From contig QMPG01000001.1 in the NCBI GenBank assembly GCA_003648455.1, forward strand, positions 1 through 53,769: a stretch of 53,769 nucleotides of DNA, in the 5' to 3' direction. The notes under the pieces are model-generated. The model saw nothing but the letters and a program-made list of their open reading frames with translations. It searched no databases and was not told the origin of the DNA. This DNA comes from Bacteroidota bacterium (GTDB lineage Bacteria; Bacteroidota; Bacteroidia; Bacteroidales; B39-G9). Shown here one piece after another: positions 26,616-36,055 of the stretch. How positions within the stretch are numbered: position 1 is the first letter of the stretch; the number at the start of each line of letters is the position of its first letter. The position numbers and the translations under genes are program-made.

Positions 26616-27722
26616 ATGTTAAATGATTTAAGTTTTGCCTTTCAATTATATGAAGGCATGGAAAAAGATAATTTAAGTTATATTTACAGGGGGCTTTTTA
26701 CACAAGGCGTAACAGATAAAATTATTTCGTTAACCGAGACTAATTTGGCAAATTTTGGAGAATCTTCAAAAATGAAAAAAAGAGTTTTTTCAATTATGGT
26801 TGAAGGACTTCAGAATATAACACGGCATCAAGATAAATTAAGCCAAGATGAAAAATCAGGGATTTTTGTTATCCAACAAAAAAAAACCAGATACTACATA
26901 ACCACCGGTAATCTTATTGCAAAAGATCACATTCCAAAATTAACCGAACAATTAGATAAAATTAACAGTCTGGGAAAAGAAGAACTTAAAAAATTCTACA
27001 AGTCAGTTTTAAACGACAATATGATGTCTAATAAAGGTGGTGCAGGTTTGGGACTTATTGAAATGGCAAGAAAGTCTGGGAATAAATTAACCTACGACTT
27101 TAAAGAAATTGATGATGAATTCTCATTTTTTTATCTTCATACAGAAATATCAGTATCTCAAGAAACAAAAAATGAAGATATAATTTACTCTTTAACAAAC
27201 ATCAAACAACTTCATAACATACTTAACAAAGAAGATGTTCTTTTAATATTTAATGGGATTTTAAATCAAGATAATTTAATAAACCTTCTATCAATAATTG
27301 AAGAGCATATGTCTCATGCTTTATTACTAAAAAAGAGAGTGTTTAACATAATGGTTGAAATGCTTCAAAACATAGTTAAACACGGTGATACTCTCGAGCC
27401 AGAAAAAGGTAATTCAGGAATATTTTTTATAAATAAAAAAGGTAATGCTTATTTTTTGAATTCCGGGAATTATATTAACAACAAGAAAGTAGATGACCTA
27501 AAATTAAAAATTGAACATGTTAATGGTTTAAACGATAAAGAACTAAACAAATTTTACAACGACAGATTATTTAATTTTCAAATTGACAGCAGTAAAGAAG
27601 CTGGATTAGGATTAATAGAACTTAGGCTTAAAAGCAAAAATAAAATAATATACGATTTTAATAAAATAAATGATGAATTTTCATTTTTTACTATTAGAAC
27701 TTGCATAGAATATAATGATTAA
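26616..27722 (+). CDS. Fused double SiaB-like (DUF6272) kinase
   Basis: A 368-residue protein built of two homologous halves (about 1-185 and 190-368), each resembling a complete SiaB-type GHKL kinase. Half 1 has the N-box-like VEGLQNITRHQD, YYITTGNLI, and GGAGLGLIEMARKSG; half 2 has VEMLQNIVKHGD, YFLNSGNYI and EAGLGLIELRLKSK. Both ATP-lid glycine motifs are kept, so both could bind ATP. SiaB of Pseudomonas is a single-unit kinase that phosphorylates SiaC. Here two SiaC-like genes follow (gaps 3 and 14 bp), matching two kinase halves to two substrates. No membrane segment. The pairing of halves with substrates is inference. Confidence 0.85.
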   Translation: MLNDLSFAFQLYEGMEKDNLSYIYRGLFTQGVTDKIISLTETNLANFGESSKMKKRVFSIMVEGLQNITRHQDKLSQDEKSGIFVIQQKKTRYYITTGNLIAKDHIPKLTEQLDKINSLGKEELKKFYKSVLNDNMMSNKGGAGLGLIEMARKSGNKLTYDFKEIDDEFSFFYLHTEISVSQETKNEDIIYSLTNIKQLHNILNKEDVLLIFNGILNQDNLINLLSIIEEHMSHALLLKKRVFNIMVEMLQNIVKHGDTLEPEKGNSGIFFINKKGNAYFLNSGNYINNKKVDDLKLKIEHVNGLNDKELNKFYNDRLFNFQIDSSKEAGLGLIELRLKSKNKIIYDFNKINDEFSFFTIRTCIEYND

Positions 27723-27725
27723 GAT

Positions 27726-28097
27726 ATGAATAATTTAATAATTGAGGCAACTGAAGAAACTCCGAAAATACACCTTAAAAAAGATACAAATGAGTTTGTT
27801 ATTTCAGAAAGATCTCTCCCTGAAAATGCTGTTGAATTTTACACTCCTGTGTTTGAGTGGATAGAAGAATACCAGAAAAATCCTAATAAAGAAACAATTT
27901 TTGATTTTAAATTAGATTATTTTAATACAGCTTCAGCTAAACAGATTACAAAATTGTTATTGATGTTAGAAGGGCTTCAAAGATTAAACAAAGTAAAAAT
28001 TAGATGGTTCTTTAAAAAAGGCGATTTAGACATGAAGTCGTCAGGATTACGCTATGATAAACTTATAGACATTGAATTTGAAATTATTGAATACTAA
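27726..28097 (+). CDS. SiaC-like regulatory phosphoprotein (DUF1987), copy 1
   Basis: A 123-residue protein. The family pattern is clear: EATEETPKIHLKKD, ISERSLPENAVEFYTPVFEW and the core DFKLDYFNTASAKQITKLLL. Thr68 in NTAS aligns with the threonine phosphorylated in Pseudomonas SiaC. Known role in that system: the unphosphorylated form binds and activates an output enzyme, and SiaB phosphorylation releases it. Gene starts 3 bp after the double SiaB gene, so the two are translationally close. The output partner here is unknown. Confidence 0.88.
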   Translation: MNNLIIEATEETPKIHLKKDTNEFVISERSLPENAVEFYTPVFEWIEEYQKNPNKETIFDFKLDYFNTASAKQITKLLLMLEGLQRLNKVKIRWFFKKGDLDMKSSGLRYDKLIDIEFEIIEY

Positions 28098-28111
28098 ACT
28101 TATATAAAAAA

Positions 28112-28483
28112 ATGGAGAAATTATACATAAAGTCTACTGAAGACACCCCTGAAATTTATTTTGCTCCTGACGAGAATATATTTTCTATATCAAAAAAATC
28201 TTTGCCAGAAGATGCCATTGCTTTTTTTCATCCTGTTTTTAGCTGGCTTAATAATTATATTGACAACCCTAATGAAAAGAACATATTTACATTTAAATTA
28301 GATTACTTTTCTACTTCAACAGCTAAGCAATTAGTAAAAATATTCTTTTTATTAGAAAAACTATCTGAGAATAAAGAAGTAGTTATAAAATGGTATTATC
28401 AGAAAGAAGATACTGATATGTATGCTTCCGGTTTAAAATATTCGAAATTAATTGATTTACCTTTTGAATTAATCCAATATTAA
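28112..28483 (+). CDS. SiaC-like regulatory phosphoprotein (DUF1987), copy 2
   Basis: A 123-residue paralogue of the preceding gene, of exactly equal length. Matching blocks are STEDTPEIYFAPDEN, ISKKSLPEDAIAFFHPVFSW and FKLDYFSTSTAKQLVKIFF; Thr68 is again at the expected phosphosite, now within STST. It starts 14 bp after copy 1. Its TAA overlaps by 4 bp with the stop of the convergent PP2C gene at 28480. The divergence between the copies in the central loop suggests different partners. Confidence 0.88.
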   Translation: MEKLYIKSTEDTPEIYFAPDENIFSISKKSLPEDAIAFFHPVFSWLNNYIDNPNEKNIFTFKLDYFSTSTAKQLVKIFFLLEKLSENKEVVIKWYYQKEDTDMYASGLKYSKLIDLPFELIQY

Positions 28484-31400
28484 GAACTCAATCTTACGCC
28501 AATAACAAGCACGTCATCAATTTGACGTGTATTACCTTTCCACTCTAAAAAAGTTTTGTTGATTATATCGAACTGTTTATTAATATCTTGTTTGCTAACT
28601 TCTGACAATAAATTTTTAAAATTACTTGCCATAAATTTAGTATTATTATCTCCACCAAATTGGTCTTGATATCCATCAGAAAATAAATATAACATATCTC
28701 CTTCTTTGTAATTAAATATTTTGTTTGTAAAACTTACTTCTATTTTGCGAGAAAAATTTCCGCCTACAGAAAAAATATCAGCATCAATTGTAATAAGCTC
28801 ACAATCTCTAATTAAATAGGCCATTTGGTCGGCATTGGCAATTTCAATAAGTTTCTTTTCTTTATCAATACAACAAATACTAATATTCATGCCATCACTT
28901 TGCACATCATCTGTTTCTACTTCTTGATGTAAAGCTTTAATAACACCTAAATTTAATTTTTCAAGTATGACCGCCGGTGTATAAATTTTCTCATTTATAA
29001 CAATCTCATTTAACAAAGTATTCCCAATCATTGACATAAACGCTCCGGGCACTCCATGTCCTGTTGAATCTACAACGGCAATAATTTCTTTATTATTTTG
29101 TTTTGAGAACCAATAAAAGTCACCACTTACAATATCTCTTGGTTTGAAAAACACAAACGAATGTGGTAAATATTCTTTTATAAGTTTATGTGAAGGCAAA
29201 GTTGAATCTTGAATTCTTTTTGCATAGCTTAAGCTATCTGTTATTAAAACATTTTTCTTTTTGAGTTCTCTATTTACCGATTTAATCAACTCGCTATTTG
29301 CTTGCAATTCTTCTTTTTGTTGTCTAATTTCGGATGTGCGCTGTTTTACAATTTCTTCAAGGCGTAAATTTGCAGCAACAAGCCGTTTTGAGTTAACTTT
29401 TAAAATTAGCCTTAATACAAAAAATGAGATTATTACATAAAAAATATACGCCCAAATTGTTTGGTACCAAGGTGGCAAAACAATAAATTTAAAAGATGCA
29501 GGAATGCTCTCAATCCCATAATAATTTTTTGATTTAACTACAAATGTATATTCGCCGTTAGGCAGATTAGTATATTCCTTTTTGGTTTGTTCTGTCCAGC
29601 TACTCCATTTCTTATCAAAACCTTCTAACTTATATTTATATTTATTCCCCCTCGTATTTTCATAAAATGTCGACGAAAAGGAAAAAATAATTGAATTATA
29701 TTTATGTTTTATTGTTGGTATTAAACTTGCCGGTTGTTCAAAAGACTGTTTAACAAAATATTCCCCTTTTTTTATATAATCGTTATAATTGTTTCCGTAA
29801 AAAATTATCGAATCTGAAGATATTTTGACCTCTCTGATTAAGGTTCTATATGGAATATGATAGTTAGAAATAGTATTATCATCGTATCTGAAAAGTTGCT
29901 CGCCAGCACTTGACATCCATACTACACTTGAAGAATCAATGTAAAAATCATAAACATTATCTAACTTTCTAAAAACGGTATCATTAAATGTTAATTTATT
30001 ATTATCGTCTTTGCGAAAAAACCCAATATTAAAATCCGTATTTGCCCATAAATTATTTTTATTATCAATATCAATCTTATTTATTCCTATCGTATCAAAT
30101 TCAGATTGAAAAGAAGTATCTCTAATAAATTTGAATTCTTTTTCTTTGTTAATTCGTATTGGTTTATAAATCCCTTTAGATGTGGCAATAAACATTTTGT
30201 TTTTAATATTATACACAAAATTATAATCAAGTTGAGGCAAGCCATCCGAAGTGTCATAATGAGTAATTTTGTACTTCATGTCATTATCTGACAAAAAATC
30301 GATTTTATATACTCCATTATATTCTGAAGTCAACCATAGATTACCAAGGCTATCGCTTGTTATTTTTCTTATAGGTTCGTTAAACTCATCAAAATTATGT
30401 CTTTTTATAAATTTAATATTTTTACTTTTATTAAGTGTGTCTATTTCTAAGGACATAAAGCCTGATGTTAAACCGAGAAATAAATAATTAGATAACTTTT
30501 GTGATGTTCCAAAAGAATAAATTGAATTAGTTGCTTCAACTTCTTCTGCAATTGAATCGTTAATTTGCACAATACCGTAACTACCACCTGCAAGTAGACG
30601 TCCATTTATGTTAACAAAATCCCAAAAAGCAAAATTTGTATTTTCAACCTTTAAAACAGAATATTTTTTATTAGCATTTTTTAAATTAAATTCAGGGAGA
30701 TAAAAAACACCATGTATGGTGCTAAAATAAGTTCTATTTTTATATCCTATTAATGCTAATATGCTTCCTTCAATATTATTTAATTCGGTAAATCGTGTAA
30801 TTGGTGAATTTATCTGCAAATAAGAAATTCCGTTATCTAAAGCTGTCCACAAATTATTACTATTATCAACATATAAACTTAAAATTGTATTATTTAGCAA
30901 TTCGGAATTTTTATTTACAAGTTGAACAAAATCTCCTTTTTTATCGAACATAATAATTCCTCCTCGCGTAGTACCTATTGCAAATAAATTATTATTAATT
31001 TTTGCACATGAATACAATCCATTTTTTCTAATATAATCTTCTGCCTGCAAACTTACTTTTTTAATTATTGAAGGTGGATAATCCTTATCATTATATTCTT
31101 TTGCTTTCGTTTTTTTGTCAATCAAATCAAGATTATAAACATAAAAGCCTTTTGAATTATATATAAGAATTTTATTGTCACAATATGGTATTATAAAATC
31201 TGAATAAATGTGTGAAGTATGAGGTAATCTGACAACTGTATCGTTAACTAACTCAAACAGCCCCTTATCTTCCTGAATAAGGAATAGTCTGTCGTGTGCA
31301 AGAAAACCAAGTGATGCCAATAATTTAATCTTAATAACTGAAAACTTATCATTATAATATTTATATATTTTATCGACTGTTAAAAAGAAAACTCCTTCAG

Positions 31401-31827
31401 TAGTAATACATATCTTCCATACATCATTAAATTTTTTATCTTTTTCATCTAGCTTATTCAATAATGAAACATAATTTAATTTGCCTGAAGAATCAGAAGC
31501 CATATATCCTAACTCGTTAAATGCTCCAACATAGAGTGTGCCTGTGCTGTCTATTGCAAGCGAACGAACGCACGAATGATTTGGTGTTGGGTATAATTTC
31601 CAATTTTCACCGTCAAATTCCAACACTCCTTTATTATTACCAAAATACATTACTCCTCTTTGGTCTTGTGCAATAGCCCAATTTTGTGGTTCTCCCTTAT
31701 ATTCTTTTGCTGAAAAATTTCTAACAAACGGCATTCCTTTATACTCAACATTTTGCGAGAAACAAATTGTTGTAAAAAACAATAAAAAAAGAAATAAATA
31801 TGTTTTTAAATTTTTCATATAAATCAT
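28480..31827 (-). CDS. Propeller / Y_Y_Y membrane sensor with SpoIIE-type PP2C phosphatase
   Basis: A 1115-residue protein. Signal peptide (ending ICFSQ, residue about 25), two-component-regulator-type beta-propellers over about 30-700 (blades such as WAIAQDQRGVMYFGNNKGV), a Y_Y_Y domain at about 725-790 (YKYKLEGFDKKWSSW, EYTNLPNGEYTFVVK), one membrane helix near 795-818, a coiled coil (IRQQKEELQANSELIKSV) and a SpoIIE/PP2C phosphatase at about 880-1115. Metal-binding motifs are intact: RDIVSGDFYW, VVDSTGHGVPGAF, LFSDGYQDQFGG and RQIDDVLVIG. The expected role is ligand-controlled dephosphorylation of a STAS or SiaC-type partner. Last of three phosphatase genes in one direction; it converges on the SiaC genes with a 4-bp overlap. 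Confidence 0.92.
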   Translation of the reverse strand: MIYMKNLKTYLFLFLLFFTTICFSQNVEYKGMPFVRNFSAKEYKGEPQNWAIAQDQRGVMYFGNNKGVLEFDGENWKLYPTPNHSCVRSLAIDSTGTLYVGAFNELGYMASDSSGKLNYVSLLNKLDEKDKKFNDVWKICITTEGVFFLTVDKIYKYYNDKFSVIKIKLLASLGFLAHDRLFLIQEDKGLFELVNDTVVRLPHTSHIYSDFIIPYCDNKILIYNSKGFYVYNLDLIDKKTKAKEYNDKDYPPSIIKKVSLQAEDYIRKNGLYSCAKINNNLFAIGTTRGGIIMFDKKGDFVQLVNKNSELLNNTILSLYVDNSNNLWTALDNGISYLQINSPITRFTELNNIEGSILALIGYKNRTYFSTIHGVFYLPEFNLKNANKKYSVLKVENTNFAFWDFVNINGRLLAGGSYGIVQINDSIAEEVEATNSIYSFGTSQKLSNYLFLGLTSGFMSLEIDTLNKSKNIKFIKRHNFDEFNEPIRKITSDSLGNLWLTSEYNGVYKIDFLSDNDMKYKITHYDTSDGLPQLDYNFVYNIKNKMFIATSKGIYKPIRINKEKEFKFIRDTSFQSEFDTIGINKIDIDNKNNLWANTDFNIGFFRKDDNNKLTFNDTVFRKLDNVYDFYIDSSSVVWMSSAGEQLFRYDDNTISNYHIPYRTLIREVKISSDSIIFYGNNYNDYIKKGEYFVKQSFEQPASLIPTIKHKYNSIIFSFSSTFYENTRGNKYKYKLEGFDKKWSSWTEQTKKEYTNLPNGEYTFVVKSKNYYGIESIPASFKFIVLPPWYQTIWAYIFYVIISFFVLRLILKVNSKRLVAANLRLEEIVKQRTSEIRQQKEELQANSELIKSVNRELKKKNVLITDSLSYAKRIQDSTLPSHKLIKEYLPHSFVFFKPRDIVSGDFYWFSKQNNKEIIAVVDSTGHGVPGAFMSMIGNTLLNEIVINEKIYTPAVILEKLNLGVIKALHQEVETDDVQSDGMNISICCIDKEKKLIEIANADQMAYLIRDCELITIDADIFSVGGNFSRKIEVSFTNKIFNYKEGDMLYLFSDGYQDQFGGDNNTKFMASNFKNLLSEVSKQDINKQFDIINKTFLEWKGNTRQIDDVLVIGVRLSS

Positions 31828-31890
31828 TGCAATGTTTTAGCAATCTGATTAAATTAATATCTATCACATATATTTATATTATTAAAAACA

Positions 31891-34800
31891 TCACTTGCCT
31901 TTATATCTGATACCCATAACAAGAATATCGTCAACTTGCGCTAAATCACCTGCCCAGCGTTCAATAGTTTTGTCAAGAATAATTTTTTGTTGGAACATAC
32001 TTGTATCTTTCATTTTCAAAAACAATTGTTTAAACTGTCTATACTTAAATTTTTTGGCTTTTTCTCCACCAAATTGGTCTGCATAGCCATCTGTAAACAA
32101 ATATATTAAATCACCTTTTGTTAAACTAATTTTATGATTTGTGAAAGGTTTTGAGATATTTTTATAAATACTAACAGGCATCTTATCCGGGCTTACTTCA
32201 ATAAGTTCATCATCTCTAACAATATAAATTGGGTTATTAGCTCCTGCAAAATCTAAGGTGTCTTTCTCATTATCGATAATACAAATCGACATATCCATTC
32301 CATCCCGAATGCTGTCATCTCTGCTTGATTGTTGTAAAGAGTTAATAATTCTATTTTTAAGATTATCTAAAATTTCATTTGGTTGAACAATATTTTTAAC
32401 ATTAACAATCTCATTAATAAAAGACACCCCAATAATACTCATAAAAGCACCGGGAACACCGTGTCCTGTACAATCGGCAACTGCAATAATGACTTTTTTA
32501 TCTTTCTTTTGAATCCAATAAAAATCGCCACTGACAATATCGCGAGGTTTATATAAAATAAAATATTCCGGAAGTATTTTATCAATTACTTTTTTAGAAG
32601 GGAGAATAGCTGTTTGTATTCGTTTAGCATAAATTATACTATCAACAATTTCTTGTTTTTGTATTGATATTTCATCGCGTTGTTTTACTGCAAAATCTCT
32701 TTGTGTTTGAATTTCATCTTTTTGTTGTTGAATTTTCTCTTCTGCTTCTTTTATATTACTAATGTCTGTATCAATAGTTATTAATTTTTTAACTTTATTA
32801 CTATTATTATCTAAAATCGGAGTTAAGGTAGTTTGAACCCAAATTTTTTCTTCGAACTTTGTGACTTTTTCAGTTTCATAAATAATTGTTTCTTTTTTAC
32901 CAAACCATACATTAATTAAGTCATTAATATCAAGATTTGCATCTAATCCAATTATATTATTCTTCTCATTAATTAATTCATCAATAGTATAGCCATACAT
33001 ACGAGTAAAACCATCGTTTACCCATTCGAAATTTCCTTTTGCATCCATTAATGCAACAGCATTGTCTGTTTTGCTTGCTACAATTGACAATTTTTTCAAT
33101 TCTTTATTAATATTTACTAAATTTTTTGCTTGGTTTAATATTTTCTCATTTTGTTTTTCAATTCTTTCTTCTGCTTCAATAAGTTTGGTAATATCTGTAT
33201 CTATTGCAATAATCTTTATTATGTTTCTTTCGTTATCAAGAATGGGCGTAAGTGTTGTTTTGGCCCACAATCTATCTCCTTTAGCATCAACAGTTAAAAA
33301 CTCATAGCTTACCGAAACTTTTTCATCAAAGCATTTATTTATTGCCTCTAATACTTTTTTATCTTTTTTTGCAGTTTTAATATTTGGCGACACTTTAGTA
33401 ACAAACTCACTAAAAGTCATGCCATACATACGAGTAAACCCCGGATTTACCCACTCAAAGTTTCCTTGTTCATCTATTAAAGAAATTGCATTCTCGGTTT
33501 TTTGTACTACTAATGATAATTTCTGCAACTCTTTATTTGTTTCTACTAATCTTTCTGTTTGGGCTCTTAGTTCTTCTTTTTGTTGTTCAATCTCTTCAAC
33601 AGCGATTTTTATTCCTTTTTTTAACTTTTGTTTTTCTTCTCTTAAACGTATGGTTTTATAATTTATATACTTATATACTGCAAGAACAATCAAAACAAGA
33701 TATAAAACATATGCAAAAATTGTTCTATACCATGGCGGTAAAATTGTAAACTCATATACTACTTCATCGCTTTCATAATCATATAAATTTTTGGCTTTAA
33801 CTCTAAAATAGTATGTTCCTTCTCCCAAATTAGTATATTCCTTTTTTGTTTGTGAAGTCCACTCACTCCAATCTTCATCAAAACCCTCAAGGTAATATTT
33901 GTATTTATTATCTTCTTCCGAATAATAATCAGGATAGGTATATTTAAAAATTATTGAATTATTTTTATACTTAATACTTGTGTTATTTACTATTTTACGA
34001 TTATTATTTCGGAAACCGATATAAATAGTTGAATCTTTAGCAATGGTTACTTTTCTTATTATTGGATTGTATTTACTGTCAATATTATATTTAATATTTT
34101 GATTAAAATTAAATAATGTGTTAGATGAAAACATCCATGCAATATTATTATCATCAACAAAAATGCCTTGTATAGATTTTTTTGCAATGAATCTAAACGG
34201 AGTAGTAATTAATTTTTTTAAACTATCATTATATTGGCAAATCCCTGCAGATGTGATAAACCATTTATTATTTTTTTTATCAACATAAATTTTTTTAATT
34301 GATAAAAGATCAACTGAATAATCTAAGCCATAATCATTTAAAGGAACAAATTTATAATCTTTTGGCTCTACGGAAGTATCCTTAACGGTATAAAGACCTT
34401 TTTCAGAAGCAATTACTATTTTATCGTCAATAAAATAAGTCTTGCAATTATCTATGACAGGCAAACCATCAGAAGTGTCATAATAAAAAGTTTTATAACT
34501 TGACAAATCTTTATTTTCACTAAATTTTATATATATTATCCCGTTTAATAAAGTAGAAAACCATAAACCACCTTTCTTATCAGGACTAATAAGTATAACA
34601 TTTTCATTAAAATTTTTTAACTTACCTTCGTCATTAATAATAATATTATTATAAGAATTTAATTTGAAAGTTATAGATGAAATCCCGTATGGATTACCAA
34701 AAAATACTCTTTCCGGATTACGAACCGATTGACAAATACTATTGCATGCATAAAACTTTTTTAATGGACTAATAGTCAAATTATCTTTAATACGAACAAT

Positions 34801-36045
34801 ATTACGTAATGGGCCTGCTAACAAAATTTCTTTCCCGTCTAATTTTATATTACAAAACTCTGTATTATACAGATGTTGAGTTGACAAGGGTAATATTAAA
34901 GAATTATTTTCTAAATTCTTATTATCTAATTCAGGTAAATAATATATTCCCGATGTAGTAGCAATAATTATTTTTTTGTTAAACTCACAAACAGATTGCA
35001 TGCTACCGGAAATACCGGTTTTTTCATTAAACTGAGTGATTGGTGAATTCAAATCAATTTTTGAAATACCATTTTCTGTTGCAAGCCATAAATTACCTTG
35101 CTTGTCTTGAAAGGGATAATAAATTGAGTTTGTCGATAAACCTATTTTTTTATCTAAAATATTAATGAGTTTACCTTTTTGTGTAATAATAGCACAACCC
35201 TTTCTTAATGTTGTAATAACATAATTTCCATTACTGAGTAAAACACCTGAATAAATACGAGAATTTACGAAATAATCATCAATCTGTGTTTTAAATTTTG
35301 TAATTGTTCCATCATTATTTTTATAATCTTTAGGAGAATATAAATAAAGCCCGGCATTTCGAGTTCCTAATAAAATTTTATTATTTTTAAAAGGAAACAT
35401 TGTATATACACCTTTAGAACAGATGGATTTCCCTTGATGGAGATTTTTTAATGTATCGTCAACAAGCTTAAAAATACCCTCTTCATCATCAATAGTATAA
35501 ATATCATTATTTATTTGAAATGCCCTAAACTTAGACATTTCGGAAGGAATATTAACTTTTTTAAGTTTATTATTATGAAAATGATAAATATTTTTTCGTC
35601 CGGCAATATAATATATACCATTTTTATTGGCAAAAGTGTTCCATGTGTATTCAAAATTAATCTCTGACAGGCTGTCAGATAATGAAATGTATTCTAATTT
35701 TCCTCGCAGATTATTTTTCAAATACCCAAATTGACGAGTTGCACCAACATATATTACTCCTAAACTGTCGACTACCAAAGAATGTATTGCAGAATGATTA
35801 GGAAGTTCAAATAATTCCCATGTAACACCATCATAAATTAACACTCCGGCTGAATTGGCGAAATACATTATTCCTGTATTATCTTGGGCAATTGCCCAAT
35901 TTTGCAAACTGAATTTTTGTCCTTCAAAGGAATAATTTTTAATAAATGGGAAACCTTTTGGATAATTTGTTTGTCCATTTAAACTAAAAATACTAATCAG
36001 AAGTATAAAAAGTATAGAAATAATATTTTTAAAAAATTTTATCAT
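31891..36045 (-). CDS. Propeller / Y_Y_Y / double-PAS sensor with SpoIIE-type PP2C phosphatase
   Basis: A 1384-residue paralogue of the 1115-residue protein with two extra PAS domains. Order: signal peptide (to about 25), propellers to about 690, Y_Y_Y at about 700-765 (YKYYLEGFDEDWSEW), membrane helix near 772-792, coiled coil, PAS 1 at about 845-965 (FEWVNPGFTRMYGMTFSEF), PAS 2 at about 990-1110 (FEWVNDGFTRMYGYTIDEL), a second coiled coil, then SpoIIE/PP2C at about 1145-1384 with RDIVSGDFYW, VADCTGHGVPGAF, LFTDGYADQFGG and AQVDDILVMG. The two PAS units are clear duplicates. It can sense both outside (propeller) and inside (PAS). Starts 10 bp after the 610-residue phosphatase gene, in one operon. 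Confidence 0.92.
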   Translation of the reverse strand: MIKFFKNIISILFILLISIFSLNGQTNYPKGFPFIKNYSFEGQKFSLQNWAIAQDNTGIMYFANSAGVLIYDGVTWELFELPNHSAIHSLVVDSLGVIYVGATRQFGYLKNNLRGKLEYISLSDSLSEINFEYTWNTFANKNGIYYIAGRKNIYHFHNNKLKKVNIPSEMSKFRAFQINNDIYTIDDEEGIFKLVDDTLKNLHQGKSICSKGVYTMFPFKNNKILLGTRNAGLYLYSPKDYKNNDGTITKFKTQIDDYFVNSRIYSGVLLSNGNYVITTLRKGCAIITQKGKLINILDKKIGLSTNSIYYPFQDKQGNLWLATENGISKIDLNSPITQFNEKTGISGSMQSVCEFNKKIIIATTSGIYYLPELDNKNLENNSLILPLSTQHLYNTEFCNIKLDGKEILLAGPLRNIVRIKDNLTISPLKKFYACNSICQSVRNPERVFFGNPYGISSITFKLNSYNNIIINDEGKLKNFNENVILISPDKKGGLWFSTLLNGIIYIKFSENKDLSSYKTFYYDTSDGLPVIDNCKTYFIDDKIVIASEKGLYTVKDTSVEPKDYKFVPLNDYGLDYSVDLLSIKKIYVDKKNNKWFITSAGICQYNDSLKKLITTPFRFIAKKSIQGIFVDDNNIAWMFSSNTLFNFNQNIKYNIDSKYNPIIRKVTIAKDSTIYIGFRNNNRKIVNNTSIKYKNNSIIFKYTYPDYYSEEDNKYKYYLEGFDEDWSEWTSQTKKEYTNLGEGTYYFRVKAKNLYDYESDEVVYEFTILPPWYRTIFAYVLYLVLIVLAVYKYINYKTIRLREEKQKLKKGIKIAVEEIEQQKEELRAQTERLVETNKELQKLSLVVQKTENAISLIDEQGNFEWVNPGFTRMYGMTFSEFVTKVSPNIKTAKKDKKVLEAINKCFDEKVSVSYEFLTVDAKGDRLWAKTTLTPILDNERNIIKIIAIDTDITKLIEAEERIEKQNEKILNQAKNLVNINKELKKLSIVASKTDNAVALMDAKGNFEWVNDGFTRMYGYTIDELINEKNNIIGLDANLDINDLINVWFGKKETIIYETEKVTKFEEKIWVQTTLTPILDNNSNKVKKLITIDTDISNIKEAEEKIQQQKDEIQTQRDFAVKQRDEISIQKQEIVDSIIYAKRIQTAILPSKKVIDKILPEYFILYKPRDIVSGDFYWIQKKDKKVIIAVADCTGHGVPGAFMSIIGVSFINEIVNVKNIVQPNEILDNLKNRIINSLQQSSRDDSIRDGMDMSICIIDNEKDTLDFAGANNPIYIVRDDELIEVSPDKMPVSIYKNISKPFTNHKISLTKGDLIYLFTDGYADQFGGEKAKKFKYRQFKQLFLKMKDTSMFQQKIILDKTIERWAGDLAQVDDILVMGIRYKGK

Positions 36046-36055
36046 AAATAGTAAA

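Noticed and set aside
26616..28483. RsbW/RsbV naming for the kinase and its small partners
   Set aside because: The small proteins lack the STAS DSSG signature and instead match the SiaC/DUF1987 pattern; the kinase halves fit SiaB better than RsbW.
33062..33749. Plus-strand hydrophobic open frames inside the double-PAS phosphatase gene
   Set aside because: They arise from the complement of Lys/Glu-rich coiled-coil and PAS codons; no start context or family match.
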